Source: Knoellia flava TL1
Lineage (GTDB): Bacteria; Actinomycetota; Actinomycetes; Actinomycetales; Dermatophilaceae
Direction of reading: 5' to 3'
Assembly (NCBI RefSeq): GCF_000768675.1
Contig: NZ_AVPI01000003.1
Coordinates: forward strand, 1-46,423
DNA length: 46,423 nt
The notes below the pieces were generated by a model. It searched no databases. It worked only from the letters and a program-made list of their open reading frames with translations, and was not told where the DNA came from. Below, piece after piece: positions 21,266 through 29,654 of this stretch. Position 1 is the stretch's first letter. Each line of letters starts with the position of its first letter. A program made the translations under genes and the position numbers.

Positions 21266-22060
21266 TCAGCCGCGGTGAGTCGCCCCGGACGACGCAGCGA
21301 GGCACACCGTGGCGGCCATCGCGAGGTTGAGCGACTCGACCCGCTCGGAGATCGGGACCCGGACGACGTCGGTGCAGCGGTCGCGGATCTCGGCCGGCAG
21401 CCCCCACGCCTCGTTGCCCATGACCCACGCGTGCGGGGTCCTCGTGTCTACGTCGGGGAGCAGCGTCTCCCCCGTGCCGTCCGCCGCGAGGGTGCGTATG
21501 CCGGCGGCGGCCAGCGCGTCGAGCGTCGCCGCGACGTCGAGGCCGGCGACGACCGGCAGGTGGAAGATCGAGCCGACCGTCGAGCGGACGACCTTGGGCG
21601 CGAGGACGTCGACCGAGCCGTCGGTGACGAGCACCGCGTCGGCGCCGAACGCGTCGGCGCCACGGATGACGGTGCCCGCGTTGCCGGGGTCGCGCACGTT
21701 GCTGAGCAGCACGAGCAGGCGCGGCGCGGACGCGAGGACGGCGGCGAGGGTGACGGGCGCGGAGGCGACGACGGCGAGCAGCCCCTGCGGGGACTCGGTG
21801 TCGGACATCGCCGCGAGGACGGCGTCGTCGGTCTCGTGCACCCGGATGCCCACCTGCCGGGCCGCGTCGACGAGGTCGGCGTGGCGCTCGAGGGCCGCGG
21901 TGGTGACGTAGAGGTCGTCGACCCGTTCAACGGCATACCGGATCGCCTCGCGCACGCCCTGCGGACCGTCGACGACGAAGCGACCCGTCCGCTCACGCAC
22001 CGAGCGCCGGGAGAGCGATCGCACTGACCTGACCCGATCGGATCGGACGTTCGTCAGCAC
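21266..22060 (-). CDS. TrmH/SpoU-family RNA 2'-O-methyltransferase
   Basis: A 264-residue SPOUT methyltransferase that should place a 2'-O-methyl on rRNA or tRNA using S-adenosylmethionine. An N-terminal substrate-binding domain (about 1-100) is followed by motif 1 LLSNVRDPGNAGTVIRGADAFG, motif 2 VMGNEAWGLP and motif 3 RVPISERVESLNLAMA, which form the trefoil knot. In actinobacteria such a gene regularly follows rplT, as here. GTG at 22060 follows a GGGAG sequence. Specificity (for example 23S rRNA, thiostrepton-resistance-like) cannot be fixed from sequence. One copy of GTATGCCG forces a rare ATA isoleucine codon at 21496. Confidence 0.93.
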   Translation of the reverse strand: MLTNVRSDRVRSVRSLSRRSVRERTGRFVVDGPQGVREAIRYAVERVDDLYVTTAALERHADLVDAARQVGIRVHETDDAVLAAMSDTESPQGLLAVVASAPVTLAAVLASAPRLLVLLSNVRDPGNAGTVIRGADAFGADAVLVTDGSVDVLAPKVVRSTVGSIFHLPVVAGLDVAATLDALAAAGIRTLAADGTGETLLPDVDTRTPHAWVMGNEAWGLPAEIRDRCTDVVRVPISERVESLNLAMAATVCLAASSGATHRG

Positions 22061-22101
22061 GGCTCTCCCGGCGCTCGTGATGTGCGAGGGGTCTCGCAGG
22101 C

Positions 22102-22488
22102 TCAGGCGGAGGCCTTCTCGGCGACCGGCTGCGCGGGGACGTTGGCCTTGGCGACCTCGACGAGGGCGGCGAAGGCGGCCTCGTCGTTGACCGCGAGCTC
22201 GGCGAGCATGCGGCGGTCGACCTCGATCTCGGCGGCCTTGAGGCCCTGGATGAGGCGGTTGTAGGTCATGCCGTTGGCGCGGGCCGCAGCGTTGATGCGC
22301 TGGATCCACAGGCGACGGAAGTCACCCTTGCGGGCGCGACGGTCGCGGTAGGCGTAGCCGAGGGAGTGGGTGACCTGCTCCTTGGCCTTGCGGTAGAGAC
22401 GGGACCGCTGACCGCGGTAGCCGCTCGCGCGCTCGAGGACGACCCGGCGCTTCTTCTGGGCGTTGACCGCCCGCTTCACGCGTGCCAC
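22102..22488 (-). CDS. rplT: 50S ribosomal protein L20
   Basis: Early-binding 23S rRNA protein needed for large-subunit assembly. The 128-residue product starts [10 protein letters not shown] and shows [32 protein letters not shown] in outline, the strongly basic N-terminal extension, and the globular C-terminus with NRLIQGLK. A short Ala-rich tail ([15 protein letters not shown]) is longer than in many species. GTG start at 22488 with AGGAG upstream. Follows rpmI by 42 nt in the canonical infC-rpmI-rplT order. Confidence 0.98.
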   Translation of the reverse strand: MARVKRAVNAQKKRRVVLERASGYRGQRSRLYRKAKEQVTHSLGYAYRDRRARKGDFRRLWIQRINAAARANGMTYNRLIQGLKAAEIEVDRRMLAELAVNDEAAFAALVEVAKANVPAQPVAEKASA

Positions 22489-22530
22489 GTGAGTACTCCT
22501 TGTTCAGTCTTGGACGTTCGGGGGTTCGGC

Positions 22531-22725
22531 TCAGATGCCGAGAAGCTTCTTGACCTTCTTGACGTCGGCCTTGGAAACGAGGACGTCCTTGGAGAGGGCG
22601 CGGGCCTTCTGCGGGGTCTTCTCGTGGAACTTGTGGACGTGACCGGCCTGCTCGCGCATGACCTTGCCGGAACCGGTGACGCGGAAGCGCTTCTTGGTGC
22701 CGCTGTGGGTCTTGTTCTTCGGCAT
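22531..22725 (-). CDS. rpmI: 50S ribosomal protein L35
   Basis: Small basic large-subunit protein, 64 residues, starting MPKNKTHSGTKKRFRVTGSG and ending KKVKKLLGI, which is a full-length family match. ATG start with a GGAGAT purine run upstream. Placed 67 nt downstream of infC and 42 nt upstream of rplT. No separate promoter or L20-type leader structure is evident in the gaps. Confidence 0.98.
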   Translation of the reverse strand: MPKNKTHSGTKKRFRVTGSGKVMREQAGHVHKFHEKTPQKARALSKDVLVSKADVKKVKKLLGI

Positions 22726-22792
22726 GGCTGCCGATCTCCTTCGCTGTCGGTGCTGCTGTGGTGCTGCTCTGGGGAAAACGTGGGGGTGCCGC

Positions 22793-23422
22793 CTACTCGG
22801 CGGCGACCGTCTCCTCGGCCGGGGCCGCAGCCTCGGTGGACGCGTCGGCCGGTGCCTCGGCGGAAGCGGCGGCGCTGTCCTTCTTGCGGCGCTGCTCGGC
22901 GCGGGCCTCGGACTTCTTCTTCGTCGGCGCGAGGACCATGATCATGTTGCGGCCGTCCTGCTTGGGCGCGGACTCGACCGTGCCCAGCTCGACGACGTCC
23001 TCGGCCAGCTTCTGGAGGAGGCGGTAGCCGAGCTCCGGGCGCGACTGCTCGCGACCGCGGAACATGATCGTCACCTTGACCTTGTCGCCGCCACCCAGGA
23101 ACCGGACGACGTGCCCCTTCTTGGTGGCGTAGTCGTGCGGGTCGATCTTCGGGCGGAGCTTGATCTCTTTGATGACCGTGTTGACCTGGTTCTTGCGTGC
23201 TTCCCGGGCCTTCATGGCGGCTTCGTACTTGTACTTGCCGAAGTCCATGAGCTTGGCGACGGGCGGCTTGGCCATGGGGGCCACCTCGACCAGGTCGAGG
23301 TCAGCCTCGGCCGCGAGGCGCAGGGCATCCTCGACGCGGACGATGCCGACCTGCTCCCCGTTGGGGCCGACCAACCGCACCTCCGGAACCCGGATGCGGT
23401 CGTTGATGCGAGGCTCGCTGAT
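22793..23422 (-). CDS. infC: Translation initiation factor IF-3, with an ATC start codon
   Basis: Keeps ribosomal subunits apart and checks the start codon. The 209-residue protein begins (M)[19 protein letters not shown] in outline, with both IF3 lobes (N lobe to about 75, linker, C lobe with [18 protein letters not shown]) and an acidic, Ala-rich C-terminal tail. The reading frame has no ATG or GTG near the conserved N-terminus. AAGGAG stands exactly 6 nt before ATC at 23422-23420, whereas the nearby ATG is out of frame and only one base from the Shine-Dalgarno. Non-canonical AUU/AUC starts underlie IF3 autocontrol in other bacteria. A GTG at 23497 would add 25 unconserved residues and is less likely. 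Confidence 0.93.
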   Translation of the reverse strand: MSEPRINDRIRVPEVRLVGPNGEQVGIVRVEDALRLAAEADLDLVEVAPMAKPPVAKLMDFGKYKYEAAMKAREARKNQVNTVIKEIKLRPKIDPHDYATKKGHVVRFLGGGDKVKVTIMFRGREQSRPELGYRLLQKLAEDVVELGTVESAPKQDGRNMIMVLAPTKKKSEARAEQRRKKDSAAASAEAPADASTEAAAPAEETVAAE

Positions 23423-23423
23423 G

Positions 23424-23471
23424 TCATGCTCCTTGTGTCTGGGAACGACGGTCTCGTGCTGGCCCGGACAT
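23424..23471 (-). CDS. Putative 15-codon upstream ORF of infC
   Basis: Starts [10 protein letters not shown] at 23471 and ends with a TGA one base before the ATC start of infC (TGACATC). The infC Shine-Dalgarno lies inside its last codons, so ribosomes finishing it would be placed on the infC start. It may couple or buffer infC translation. It is short and could be chance. Confidence 0.35.
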   Translation of the reverse strand: MSGPARDRRSQTQGA

Positions 23472-23525
23472 GAGAAGAGGCTCCTCGCGCCGCGCACGAG
23501 AAGCCCTCACCCGTCCACCGGTGCC

Positions 23526-23547
23526 CACGGCATACACGTATGCCGTG
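23526..23547. repeat. Inverted pair of GTATGCCG motifs in the infC leader
   Basis: Two 10-bp arms, CACGGCATAC and GTATGCCGTG, separated by 2 bp. Both arms are copies of the dispersed motif extended by the preferred flanking bases. It would form a short hairpin in RNA on either strand. Confidence 0.8.
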
Positions 23548-23725
23548 ACCGTGGTGGAGAAGAACCCGGCGACCCTGGGGTCGTCGCGGGTGGAAGCGAG
23601 CTTCACTTGCGCACCGTGTCCCGGGGGACACAGCCGGTCAGCGCACAAGGTTAGCAGCCGGCCGCCGACGGGCGAAATCGCCGTATGCCGGCTGCTCACC
23701 CGTGCGGACCGCGCACCTCGGTGGC

Positions 23726-23773
23726 CCGGGTGGAGGATCGCGGGGGTCATGGTCCCGGGGATCCTCCACCCGG
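23726..23773. terminator. Long inverted repeat downstream of the his operon
   Basis: Perfect 14-bp arms, CCGGGTGGAGGATC (23726-23739) and its complement (23760-23773), around a 20-nt loop that itself has complementary C/G runs. It starts 14 nt after the stop of the last his-operon gene on the minus strand and before the infC promoter. Probable rho-independent-like terminator lacking a long U-run, which is usual in actinobacteria. Confidence 0.65.
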
Positions 23774-23787
23774 ACCGCGTGATGCCG

Positions 23788-24474
23788 TCAGCGGATGCGG
23801 AAGGCGAGGCCGTCGATGCGGGCGCGGAGCTCGCCGTCGGTGGCGAGCCGCTCCCCCACCCGGGTCGCGACGGCCTGGACCTCGTCGCCCGCGAGGCCCT
23901 CGCGCAGCTCGAGGACGACGCCGAGGACACCCTGACCGGCCGGAGCCCCCTCCTCGACGTGGTGCGAGACGACGTCGGGCTCCTCGGCGACCGCCCGCGC
24001 GACGCCGGTGGCCACGAACTCGTCGAGGTGCGGCGGCAACCAGGCGCGCTCCTGCGCGAGCGCCCAGACCATGGAGGGGCGCAGGACCCGGGTCACCGGA
24101 CCCGCGACGTCGACGACGACGACGTCGCAGCGCTCGCTCACCGCCGCCTGCCCGGCCCGGGCTGCGGTCACGGGGACGGGACGGGCCGCAGGGTCCCAGG
24201 CGGCGAGGGCGTCGAGGCTGCTGAAGACCGGCAGGGCGCGCTCGCCGTCGGGGGCGACGAGGGTCACCGCGGCCATGTCGGTCTGCTTGTCGACGGTGAG
24301 CCCGCCCTCGACCGCCGTCTCGACGGGCTCGGCGACGATCGGGACGAGGAGCCGCGCGGTGGCGAGCTCGGCCATGAGGCCGGCGGGGTCACCGTCGGCC
24401 AGCGCGCCGGTGAGTCCGGGCTGCGCGGACCCGTCGTCGCCCTCGAACCCGGTGAAGACGAGGTCGCGCGTCAC
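23788..24474 (-). CDS. SseB-family protein
   Basis: A 228-residue soluble protein of the SseB N-terminal domain family, recognisable from the LLVPIVAEP strand, [22 protein letters not shown] and the following LDALAAWDP segment. A C-terminal part with [22 protein letters not shown] is less conserved. The molecular role of actinobacterial SseB-like proteins is not established; the name comes from an enterobacterial gene and does not imply the same job. GTG at 24474 overlaps the priA stop by GTGA, a conserved placement at the end of actinobacterial his operons. A long inverted repeat closes the unit. Confidence 0.85.
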   Translation of the reverse strand: MTRDLVFTGFEGDDGSAQPGLTGALADGDPAGLMAELATARLLVPIVAEPVETAVEGGLTVDKQTDMAAVTLVAPDGERALPVFSSLDALAAWDPAARPVPVTAARAGQAAVSERCDVVVVDVAGPVTRVLRPSMVWALAQERAWLPPHLDEFVATGVARAVAEEPDVVSHHVEEGAPAGQGVLGVVLELREGLAGDEVQAVATRVGERLATDGELRARIDGLAFRIR

Positions 24475-25205
24475 GGGCGGCCCGCGACGTCGAGTGCCTC
24501 GGGCAGCGTGAACGCACCGCGGTAGAGCGCAGAGCCGGTGATGGCACCCTCGACGCCCTCGGGAACCATCGTGCGGAGGACGGCGATGTCGTCGAGCGTC
24601 GACACACCGCCCGACGCGATGACCGGGCGGTCGGTGCGGGCGCAGACGTCGCGGAGCAGCTCGACGTTGGGTCCGGCGAGCATGCCGTCCTTGTTGACGT
24701 CGGTCACGACGTAGCGGGCGCAGCCCTCGCGGTCGAGGCGCTCGAGGGTCTCCCAGAGGTCGCCGCCCTCCTGGGTCCAGCCGCGGGCGGCGAGAGTCGT
24801 GCCGCGCACGTCGAGCCCGACGGCGATGCGGTCACCGTGCTCGGCGATCGCCGAGGCCGTCCACTCCGGGTCCTCGAGCGCGGCGGTGCCGAGGTTGACA
24901 CGGCGGCAGCCGGTGGCGAGGGCGCGCTCGAGCGTCTCGGCGTCGCGGATGCCACCGCTCATCTCGACCTGGATGTCGAGCGTCCCCACGATCGCCTCGA
25001 GCAGCTCGGCGTTGTCGCCGCGACCGAAGGCCGCGTCGAGGTCGACGAGGTGGAGCCACTCGGCGCCCTGCTCCTGCCAGCGCATCGCGGCCTCGAGCGG
25101 CTCGCCGAACTCGCCGCCGCTGCCGGCGACCCCCTGGACGAGCTGGACGGCGCGCCCCCCGGCGACGTCGACGGCGGGCAGGAGCTGGAGGCGGGGGGAG
25201 GTCAT
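24471..25205 (-). CDS. priA: Phosphoribosyl isomerase A (HisA/TrpF dual-substrate)
   Basis: A 244-residue (beta-alpha)8 isomerase acting on ProFAR in histidine synthesis; in actinobacteria lacking trpF it also isomerises phosphoribosylanthranilate for tryptophan. The two catalytic aspartates are in [10 protein letters not shown] (residue about 11) and [10 protein letters not shown]. The phosphate-binding loops VEMSGGIRD and VIASGGVST are intact. ATG at 25205 is preceded by GAAGG. Dual use is inferred from family and phylum, since trpF absence cannot be tested in this window. Confidence 0.92.
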   Translation of the reverse strand: MTSPRLQLLPAVDVAGGRAVQLVQGVAGSGGEFGEPLEAAMRWQEQGAEWLHLVDLDAAFGRGDNAELLEAIVGTLDIQVEMSGGIRDAETLERALATGCRRVNLGTAALEDPEWTASAIAEHGDRIAVGLDVRGTTLAARGWTQEGGDLWETLERLDREGCARYVVTDVNKDGMLAGPNVELLRDVCARTDRPVIASGGVSTLDDIAVLRTMVPEGVEGAITGSALYRGAFTLPEALDVAGRP

Positions 25206-25261
25206 GGCACCTTCACGTTCTCGGGGGTGGGGCTTGCGGGTGTTGCTGGTGGTCGACACGG

Positions 25262-25906
25262 TCAGAGCGAGCGGACCCAGTTCTCGAGGAGCTGCAGCCC
25301 GGCCTCGCCCGACTTCTCGGGGTGGAACTGGGTGGCCGAGAGCGGGCCGTTCTCGACCGCGGCGACGAAACGCTCACCGTGGGTCGCGGTCGTCACCTTC
25401 GGGGCGACCGCCGCGAAGTGCCCGCTGGGCTCGGCGAGCGTCCAGGACCGGACGGCATACGAGTGGACGAAGTAGAAGCGCTCGGCCTCGACGCCGGCGA
25501 AGAGGGTCGAGCCGCTCGAGACCTCGACCTCGGTCCAGCCCATGTGCGGGACGACGGGTGCCTGCAGCCGCTCGACCGTCCCGGGCCACTCGGCGAGACC
25601 GTCCTCGGTCGTGCCACTCGGCTCGGTCGACGACTCGAAGAGCGCCTGCATGCCGACGCAGATGCCGAGGACCGGGCGACCGCCGGAAAGCCGGACGTCG
25701 ACGATGCGGGGCGCGTCGGCCGCGCGCATGCCGCGGACGCACGCGTGGAAGTTGCCGACGCCGGGCAGCAGCAGGCCGTGCGCGTCGAGGGCGCGCTGGC
25801 GGTCGGCGGTGAGCTCGACCGTGGCGCCGACCCGCTCGAGGGCGCGGACGGCGCTGTGCACGTTGCCGCTGCCGTGGTCGAGGACGATGACCCTGCGCCC
25901 GCTCAC
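25262..25906 (-). CDS. hisH: Imidazole glycerol phosphate synthase glutaminase subunit
   Basis: Class I glutamine amidotransferase supplying ammonia to HisF. The 214-residue product has the oxyanion region [12 protein letters not shown], the nucleophile Cys in LGICVGMQ, and the His-Glu pair in [12 protein letters not shown]. The N-terminus [14 protein letters not shown] is typical. GTG at 25906 overlaps the upstream unknown gene by GTGA. The partner hisF is not in this window. It would be expected downstream of priA, but there an SseB gene follows instead. Confidence 0.96.
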   Translation of the reverse strand: MSGRRVIVLDHGSGNVHSAVRALERVGATVELTADRQRALDAHGLLLPGVGNFHACVRGMRAADAPRIVDVRLSGGRPVLGICVGMQALFESSTEPSGTTEDGLAEWPGTVERLQAPVVPHMGWTEVEVSSGSTLFAGVEAERFYFVHSYAVRSWTLAEPSGHFAAVAPKVTTATHGERFVAAVENGPLSATQFHPEKSGEAGLQLLENWVRSL

Positions 25907-26526
25907 AGGTCCTGCTCCGCTCGGTGGGCCGACTCCTCGGCGACGAGCGCGTCGAAGGCAGCGATGGATCGTGGGCTGGGGTCGACGCGCAGGTGGCTCT
26001 CGTCGGCGCCGTCACGCAGCAGCTCCTCGCCGGGCAGGCCGAGGAGGCGCATGAGCCCGACGAGGACGTCGAGCGGCTCGCCCCCGGGGTCGGCGAAGTG
26101 CTCGGTTACCTCCGCCGGCGTCGTCCGCGAGCGGGCGCCGGCGACGTCGACGACCAGGGCGGCCGGGAGTGCCGGCAGGTCGGGGGTGCGACGCACGCCA
26201 CGACCGGGCTCCCACACGAGCCAGCGCTGCTCCAGACGCCACCCGCGCGCCTGCACGGTGACGACCGCGCAGCCGTCGATGACGAAGAGCCCGATGGCCG
26301 GGCGGTGCCGCGTCGGCACGTGACGGGCGGCGAGGATCTCGAGGCCGACGTCGTAGGGCGCGACGGCACGCGCTCGGTCCTCCGCGAGGCACACGCCGGT
26401 CCAGCCCTGGAGCGGGCACACCCGCACGGCCGCGAGGCCGCGCCTCACCCACCGCGCGGACGCGGCGGCGCTGCCGCGCACGAGGACGAGCCCGTGCCCG
26501 GTCAGCGGGGTCTGGTCGTCGCCCAT
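25903..26526 (-). CDS. Unknown protein between hisB and hisH
   Basis: A 207-residue soluble protein I do not recognise. It is rich in Arg and Trp and made mostly of short beta segments ([18 protein letters not shown], then [18 protein letters not shown]), with an acidic, helical C-terminus ([26 protein letters not shown] in part). No membrane span or metal motif stands out. It lies 4 nt after hisB and overlaps hisH by GTGA, so it is made as part of the histidine operon. Many actinobacteria have an extra gene at this place, often a small membrane protein; this one is not. A regulatory or accessory role is possible but unproven. Confidence 0.75.
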   Translation of the reverse strand: MGDDQTPLTGHGLVLVRGSAAASARWVRRGLAAVRVCPLQGWTGVCLAEDRARAVAPYDVGLEILAARHVPTRHRPAIGLFVIDGCAVVTVQARGWRLEQRWLVWEPGRGVRRTPDLPALPAALVVDVAGARSRTTPAEVTEHFADPGGEPLDVLVGLMRLLGLPGEELLRDGADESHLRVDPSPRSIAAFDALVAEESAHRAEQDL

Positions 26527-26530
26527 CGGC

Positions 26531-27136
26531 TCAGAGCGCACCCTTGGCGCTGGGGATGCCGACGACGCGGGGGTCGCGCTCGACCGCCGCACGCAGCGCC
26601 CGCGCGACCGCCTTGAACTGGGCCTCGACGACGTGGTGGGGGTCGCGGCCGCCGAGGACGCGCACGTGCAGGGCGATGCCGGCGTGGTGGGCGAAGGACT
26701 CGAGGACGTGACGGGTGAGCGAGCCGATGTAGTTGCCGCCAATCACGGCATACTCCTGGCCCGCGGGCTCGCCGGTGTGGACGACGTAGGGGCGCCCGGC
26801 GACGTCGACGACCGCGTGGACGAGCGCCTCGTCGAGCGGCACCGTGGCGTCGCCGAAGCGCGAGATGCCGCTCTTGTCGCCGAGGGCCTCCCGCAGCGCG
26901 TCGCCGAGGACGATCGCGACGTCCTCGACCGTGTGGTGCGCGTCGACGTCGACGTCACCGGTCGCCTTGACCCGCAGGTCGATGAGCGAGTGCTTGGCGA
27001 AGGACAGGAGCATGTGGTCGTAGAAGCGGACCCCGGTGCTCACCTCGCCGACGCCGGTGCCGTCGAGGTCGAGGGTGAGCTCGACGCTGGACTCGGAGGT
27101 GGAACGCGTCACCGTCGCGGTGCGGTTGCTGGTCAC
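26531..27136 (-). CDS. hisB: Imidazoleglycerol-phosphate dehydratase
   Basis: Manganese enzyme of histidine synthesis, 201 residues, the monofunctional form without the phosphatase domain. Metal ligands are in DAHHTVED and [12 protein letters not shown], with FYDHML and SGISRFG also conserved. GTG at 27136 overlaps the hisC stop. A frame continuing upstream is shadow sequence over hisC. One GTATGCCG copy in GQEYAV. Confidence 0.97.
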   Translation of the reverse strand: MTSNRTATVTRSTSESSVELTLDLDGTGVGEVSTGVRFYDHMLLSFAKHSLIDLRVKATGDVDVDAHHTVEDVAIVLGDALREALGDKSGISRFGDATVPLDEALVHAVVDVAGRPYVVHTGEPAGQEYAVIGGNYIGSLTRHVLESFAHHAGIALHVRVLGGRDPHHVVEAQFKAVARALRAAVERDPRVVGIPSAKGAL

Positions 27137-28266
27137 GGCTGTCCTTCCAGGTGGTCGGGCCCGAGGCCGGCGACGGCGTCGAGGAACGCGGTCGTCTCCT
27201 CCGGGGTCCCGGCGGTCACTCGAAGATAGTGGTCGATCCCCACGTCCCGAACGAGAACCCCCCGGTCGAGCAGCGCCTGCCACGTCGTGGCGCTGTCGCG
27301 CAGGCCCCCGAAGAGGACGAAGTTCGCGTCGCTGGGGACCGGGTCGAGCCCGAGTCCGGGCAGCGACTCGACGATCCGGTCGCGCTGCTCCTTGATGGCG
27401 TCGACCGTGCCGAGCATCGTGTCGGCGTGGCGCAGCGCCGCGCGGGCGATCGCCTGCGCGGGTGAGGACAGGTGGTAGGGCATCCGGACGAGGCGGAGGG
27501 CGTCGACGAGCTCGGGGTCGGCGGCGAGGTAGCCGAGCCGCCCGCCGGCGAAGGCGAACGCCTTGCTCATCGTGCGCGTGACGACGAGCCGCGGCCGTCC
27601 CTCGAGCAGCGTGAGCGCGCTCGGGGTCCCGGCCCGGGCGAACTCGGCGTAGGCCTCGTCGACGACGACGACGGCACGCGGTGCGGCGTCGTGGACGGCG
27701 GTGACGACGTCGAGCGTGAGGGCGGTGCCCGTCGGGTTGTTGGGCGAGCAGAGGAAGACGACGTGCGGGTCGTGCCGCTCGACCTGCTCGACGGCGGACT
27801 CGACGGAGAGGTCGAACGGCGCCCCACCACGCCGGTCCGAGGCGCCGACGCCGCGCATCCCGTCGACCCACGTCGTGCCGGTGGTCGCCGTGATGATCGG
27901 GTGCATCGAGTAGGCCGGCGTGAAGCCGAGCGCGGTGCGCCCCTGCCCGCCGAACGCCTGGAGCAGGTGCAGGAGGACCTCGTTGGACCCGTTGCCGGCC
28001 CAGACCTGCTCGGCGCGCACGGTCGTGCCGCTGCGCGAGAGGTAGTCGGCGAGGTCGGTCCGCAGGTCGGTGAACTCCCGGTCCGGGTAGCGGTTGAGCC
28101 CCGGAGCGACCGCCGCGACGGCGGCGACGATCTCGTCGACGACCTCCGGTGGCACGGCATACGAGCTCTCGTTCGTGTTGAGGGCCACGGGCACGTCGAG
28201 CTGGGGGGCGCCGTATGCCGTCCTGCCCCGGAGGTCCTCCCGGAGCAGCTCCTCGATGGCGCTCAT
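27133..28266 (-). CDS. hisC: Histidinol-phosphate aminotransferase
   Basis: PLP enzyme of 377 residues. Family features are LNTNESSY near the N-terminus, [28 protein letters not shown] and the Schiff-base lysine in [17 protein letters not shown]. The ATG overlaps the hisD stop as ATGA. Two motif copies at 28156 and 28213 lie in Tyr-Ala and Ala-Tyr codon pairs. It may also act on aromatic amino acids, as many HisC enzymes do. Confidence 0.97.
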   Translation of the reverse strand: MSAIEELLREDLRGRTAYGAPQLDVPVALNTNESSYAVPPEVVDEIVAAVAAVAPGLNRYPDREFTDLRTDLADYLSRSGTTVRAEQVWAGNGSNEVLLHLLQAFGGQGRTALGFTPAYSMHPIITATTGTTWVDGMRGVGASDRRGGAPFDLSVESAVEQVERHDPHVVFLCSPNNPTGTALTLDVVTAVHDAAPRAVVVVDEAYAEFARAGTPSALTLLEGRPRLVVTRTMSKAFAFAGGRLGYLAADPELVDALRLVRMPYHLSSPAQAIARAALRHADTMLGTVDAIKEQRDRIVESLPGLGLDPVPSDANFVLFGGLRDSATTWQALLDRGVLVRDVGIDHYLRVTAGTPEETTAFLDAVAGLGPDHLEGQP

Positions 28267-29579
28267 CGAAGCTCGGGGAGGCGGGCGATGACGGCGTCAC
28301 CGTGCGCGGGGAGGTCCTCGGCTCGCGCCAGGGTGACGACGTGGGCGCCGACGTCGCGCAGCGCCGCCTCGGAGTACTCGACGACGTGGATGCCGCGGAG
28401 GAACGACTGCACCGACAGGCCGCTCGAGTGGGTCGCGCAGCCGCCGGTGGGCAGCACGTGGTTGGAGCCGGCGCAGTAGTCGCCCAGGCTCACCGGCGAC
28501 CACGTGCCGACGAAGACGGCGCCCGCGTTGCGCACGCGCGCTGCGACGGTCGGGGCGTCGACGGTGTGGATCTCGAGGTGCTCGGCGGCATAGGCGTTGA
28601 CCACGTCGAGTCCGACCTCGACGTCGTCGACGAGGACGACCGCGGACTGGCGCCCGGTGAGCGACTCGGCGACGCGCTCGGCGTGCTTGGTCTCCCCCGC
28701 CCGGCGGACGACGGCTGCCTGCACGGCGTCGGCGAGGTCGGGGCTGTCGGTGACGAGGACGGCGGCGGCGAGCGGGTCGTGCTCGGCCTGGCTGATGAGG
28801 TCGGCCGCGACGTGCTCGGGGTCGGCGGACGCGTCCGCGAGGATCGCGATCTCGGTGGGCCCGGCCTCGGAGTCGATGCCGATGAGCCCCTTGAGCAGGC
28901 GCTTGGCGGCGGCGACCCAGATGTTGCCCGGGCCGGTGACGAGGTTGACCGGCTCGAGCGGCTCGTCGCCGTCGAGGCCGTGCGCGAACGCGGCGACGGC
29001 CTGGGCGCCGCCCATCGCCCAGACCTCGTCGACGCCGAGGAGCGCGCAGGCGGCGAGGATCGTCGGGTGCGGCCAGCCGCCGTGGTCCTTCTGCGGCGGG
29101 CTGGCGACCGCGAGCGAGCCCACCTCGGCGAGCAGGGCCGGGACGACGTTCATGACGACGCTGCTCGGGTAGACGGCGCGGCCACCGGGGACGTAGAGAC
29201 CGACGCGGTCGACGGGCACCCACCGCTCGGTGACGGTGCCGCCGGGCACGACGGTCGTCGTCGTCTCGGTCCGGCGCTGGTCGGCGTGGACGATGCGGGC
29301 GCGGCGGATGGACTCCTCGAGCGCGGCCCGGACCTCGGGGTCCAGTCCCTGGAGGGCGGCGGCGACGACGTCGGCGGGCACGCGCAGCGACGAGGGCCGG
29401 ACGCCGTCGAAGCGCTCGGCGGCGTCGAGGACGGCCTCGGCACCGCGAGCGGCGACGTCGTCGCAGATCGGGCGGACCGTGGCGACGGCGGCCTCGACGT
29501 CGAGCTCGGCACGAGGGAGGGTGGCGCGGAGCTCACGGACTCCGGGCGCGCGGCCTCGCAGGTCGAGAACGGGGATCAT
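28263..29579 (-). CDS. hisD: Histidinol dehydrogenase
   Basis: Zinc- and NAD-dependent enzyme catalysing the last two steps of histidine formation; 438 residues. Landmarks are [37 protein letters not shown], the catalytic EHLEIH segment and SNHVLPTGG. It is the first gene of the operon. The ATG stands 7 nt after a TAGACT -10, so the transcript is probably leaderless. Confidence 0.98.
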   Translation of the reverse strand: MIPVLDLRGRAPGVRELRATLPRAELDVEAAVATVRPICDDVAARGAEAVLDAAERFDGVRPSSLRVPADVVAAALQGLDPEVRAALEESIRRARIVHADQRRTETTTTVVPGGTVTERWVPVDRVGLYVPGGRAVYPSSVVMNVVPALLAEVGSLAVASPPQKDHGGWPHPTILAACALLGVDEVWAMGGAQAVAAFAHGLDGDEPLEPVNLVTGPGNIWVAAAKRLLKGLIGIDSEAGPTEIAILADASADPEHVAADLISQAEHDPLAAAVLVTDSPDLADAVQAAVVRRAGETKHAERVAESLTGRQSAVVLVDDVEVGLDVVNAYAAEHLEIHTVDAPTVAARVRNAGAVFVGTWSPVSLGDYCAGSNHVLPTGGCATHSSGLSVQSFLRGIHVVEYSEAALRDVGAHVVTLARAEDLPAHGDAVIARLPELR

Positions 29580-29592
29580 GGTCGCCAGTCTA
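29580..29592 (-). promoter_or_regulatory. hisD: Leaderless promoter of the his operon
   Basis: TAGACT (29587-29592 on the minus strand) is separated from the hisD ATG by 7 nt, which puts the transcription start on the start codon itself. No Shine-Dalgarno is present and no clear -35 is visible. The same spacing recurs at several genes in this window. Confidence 0.6.
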
Positions 29593-29637
29593 TTTCGTGG
29601 CAGGGAGTGCCCCGGCGCCCGTCCGCCTCCCGAGCCC

Positions 29638-29652
29638 GGTCCCGCCGGGACC
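29638..29652 (-). terminator. Small hairpin after glnE
   Basis: A 6-bp perfect stem GGTCCC-GCC-GGGACC lying 3 nt after the glnE stop on the minus strand. No U-run. It could end the glnA-glnE transcript before the his promoter. Confidence 0.4.
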
Positions 29653-29654
29653 CG

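Larger units (their letters stand above)
23423..23725 (-). promoter_or_regulatory. infC promoter and long structured leader
   Basis: On the minus strand TAACCT (23648-23653) is a plausible -10, giving a leader of about 220 nt. The leader contains GTGTCC-CCCG-GGACAC (about 23616-23631), an inverted pair of the GTATGCCG motif (23526-23547), and a 9-bp hairpin, GGCTTCTCG pairing with CGAGGAGCC and followed by TCTTCTC, which resembles a terminator. The last lies shortly before infC, so premature termination could control the operon. One more motif copy is at 23683-23689. Beyond these I see no gene in the stretch up to 23787. Confidence 0.5.

Noticed and set aside
22793-23497. Longer infC from a GTG at 23497
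   Set aside because: The added 25 residues run through the leader hairpin and uORF, match nothing in IF3, and have no ribosome-binding site, whereas ATC has one at ideal spacing.
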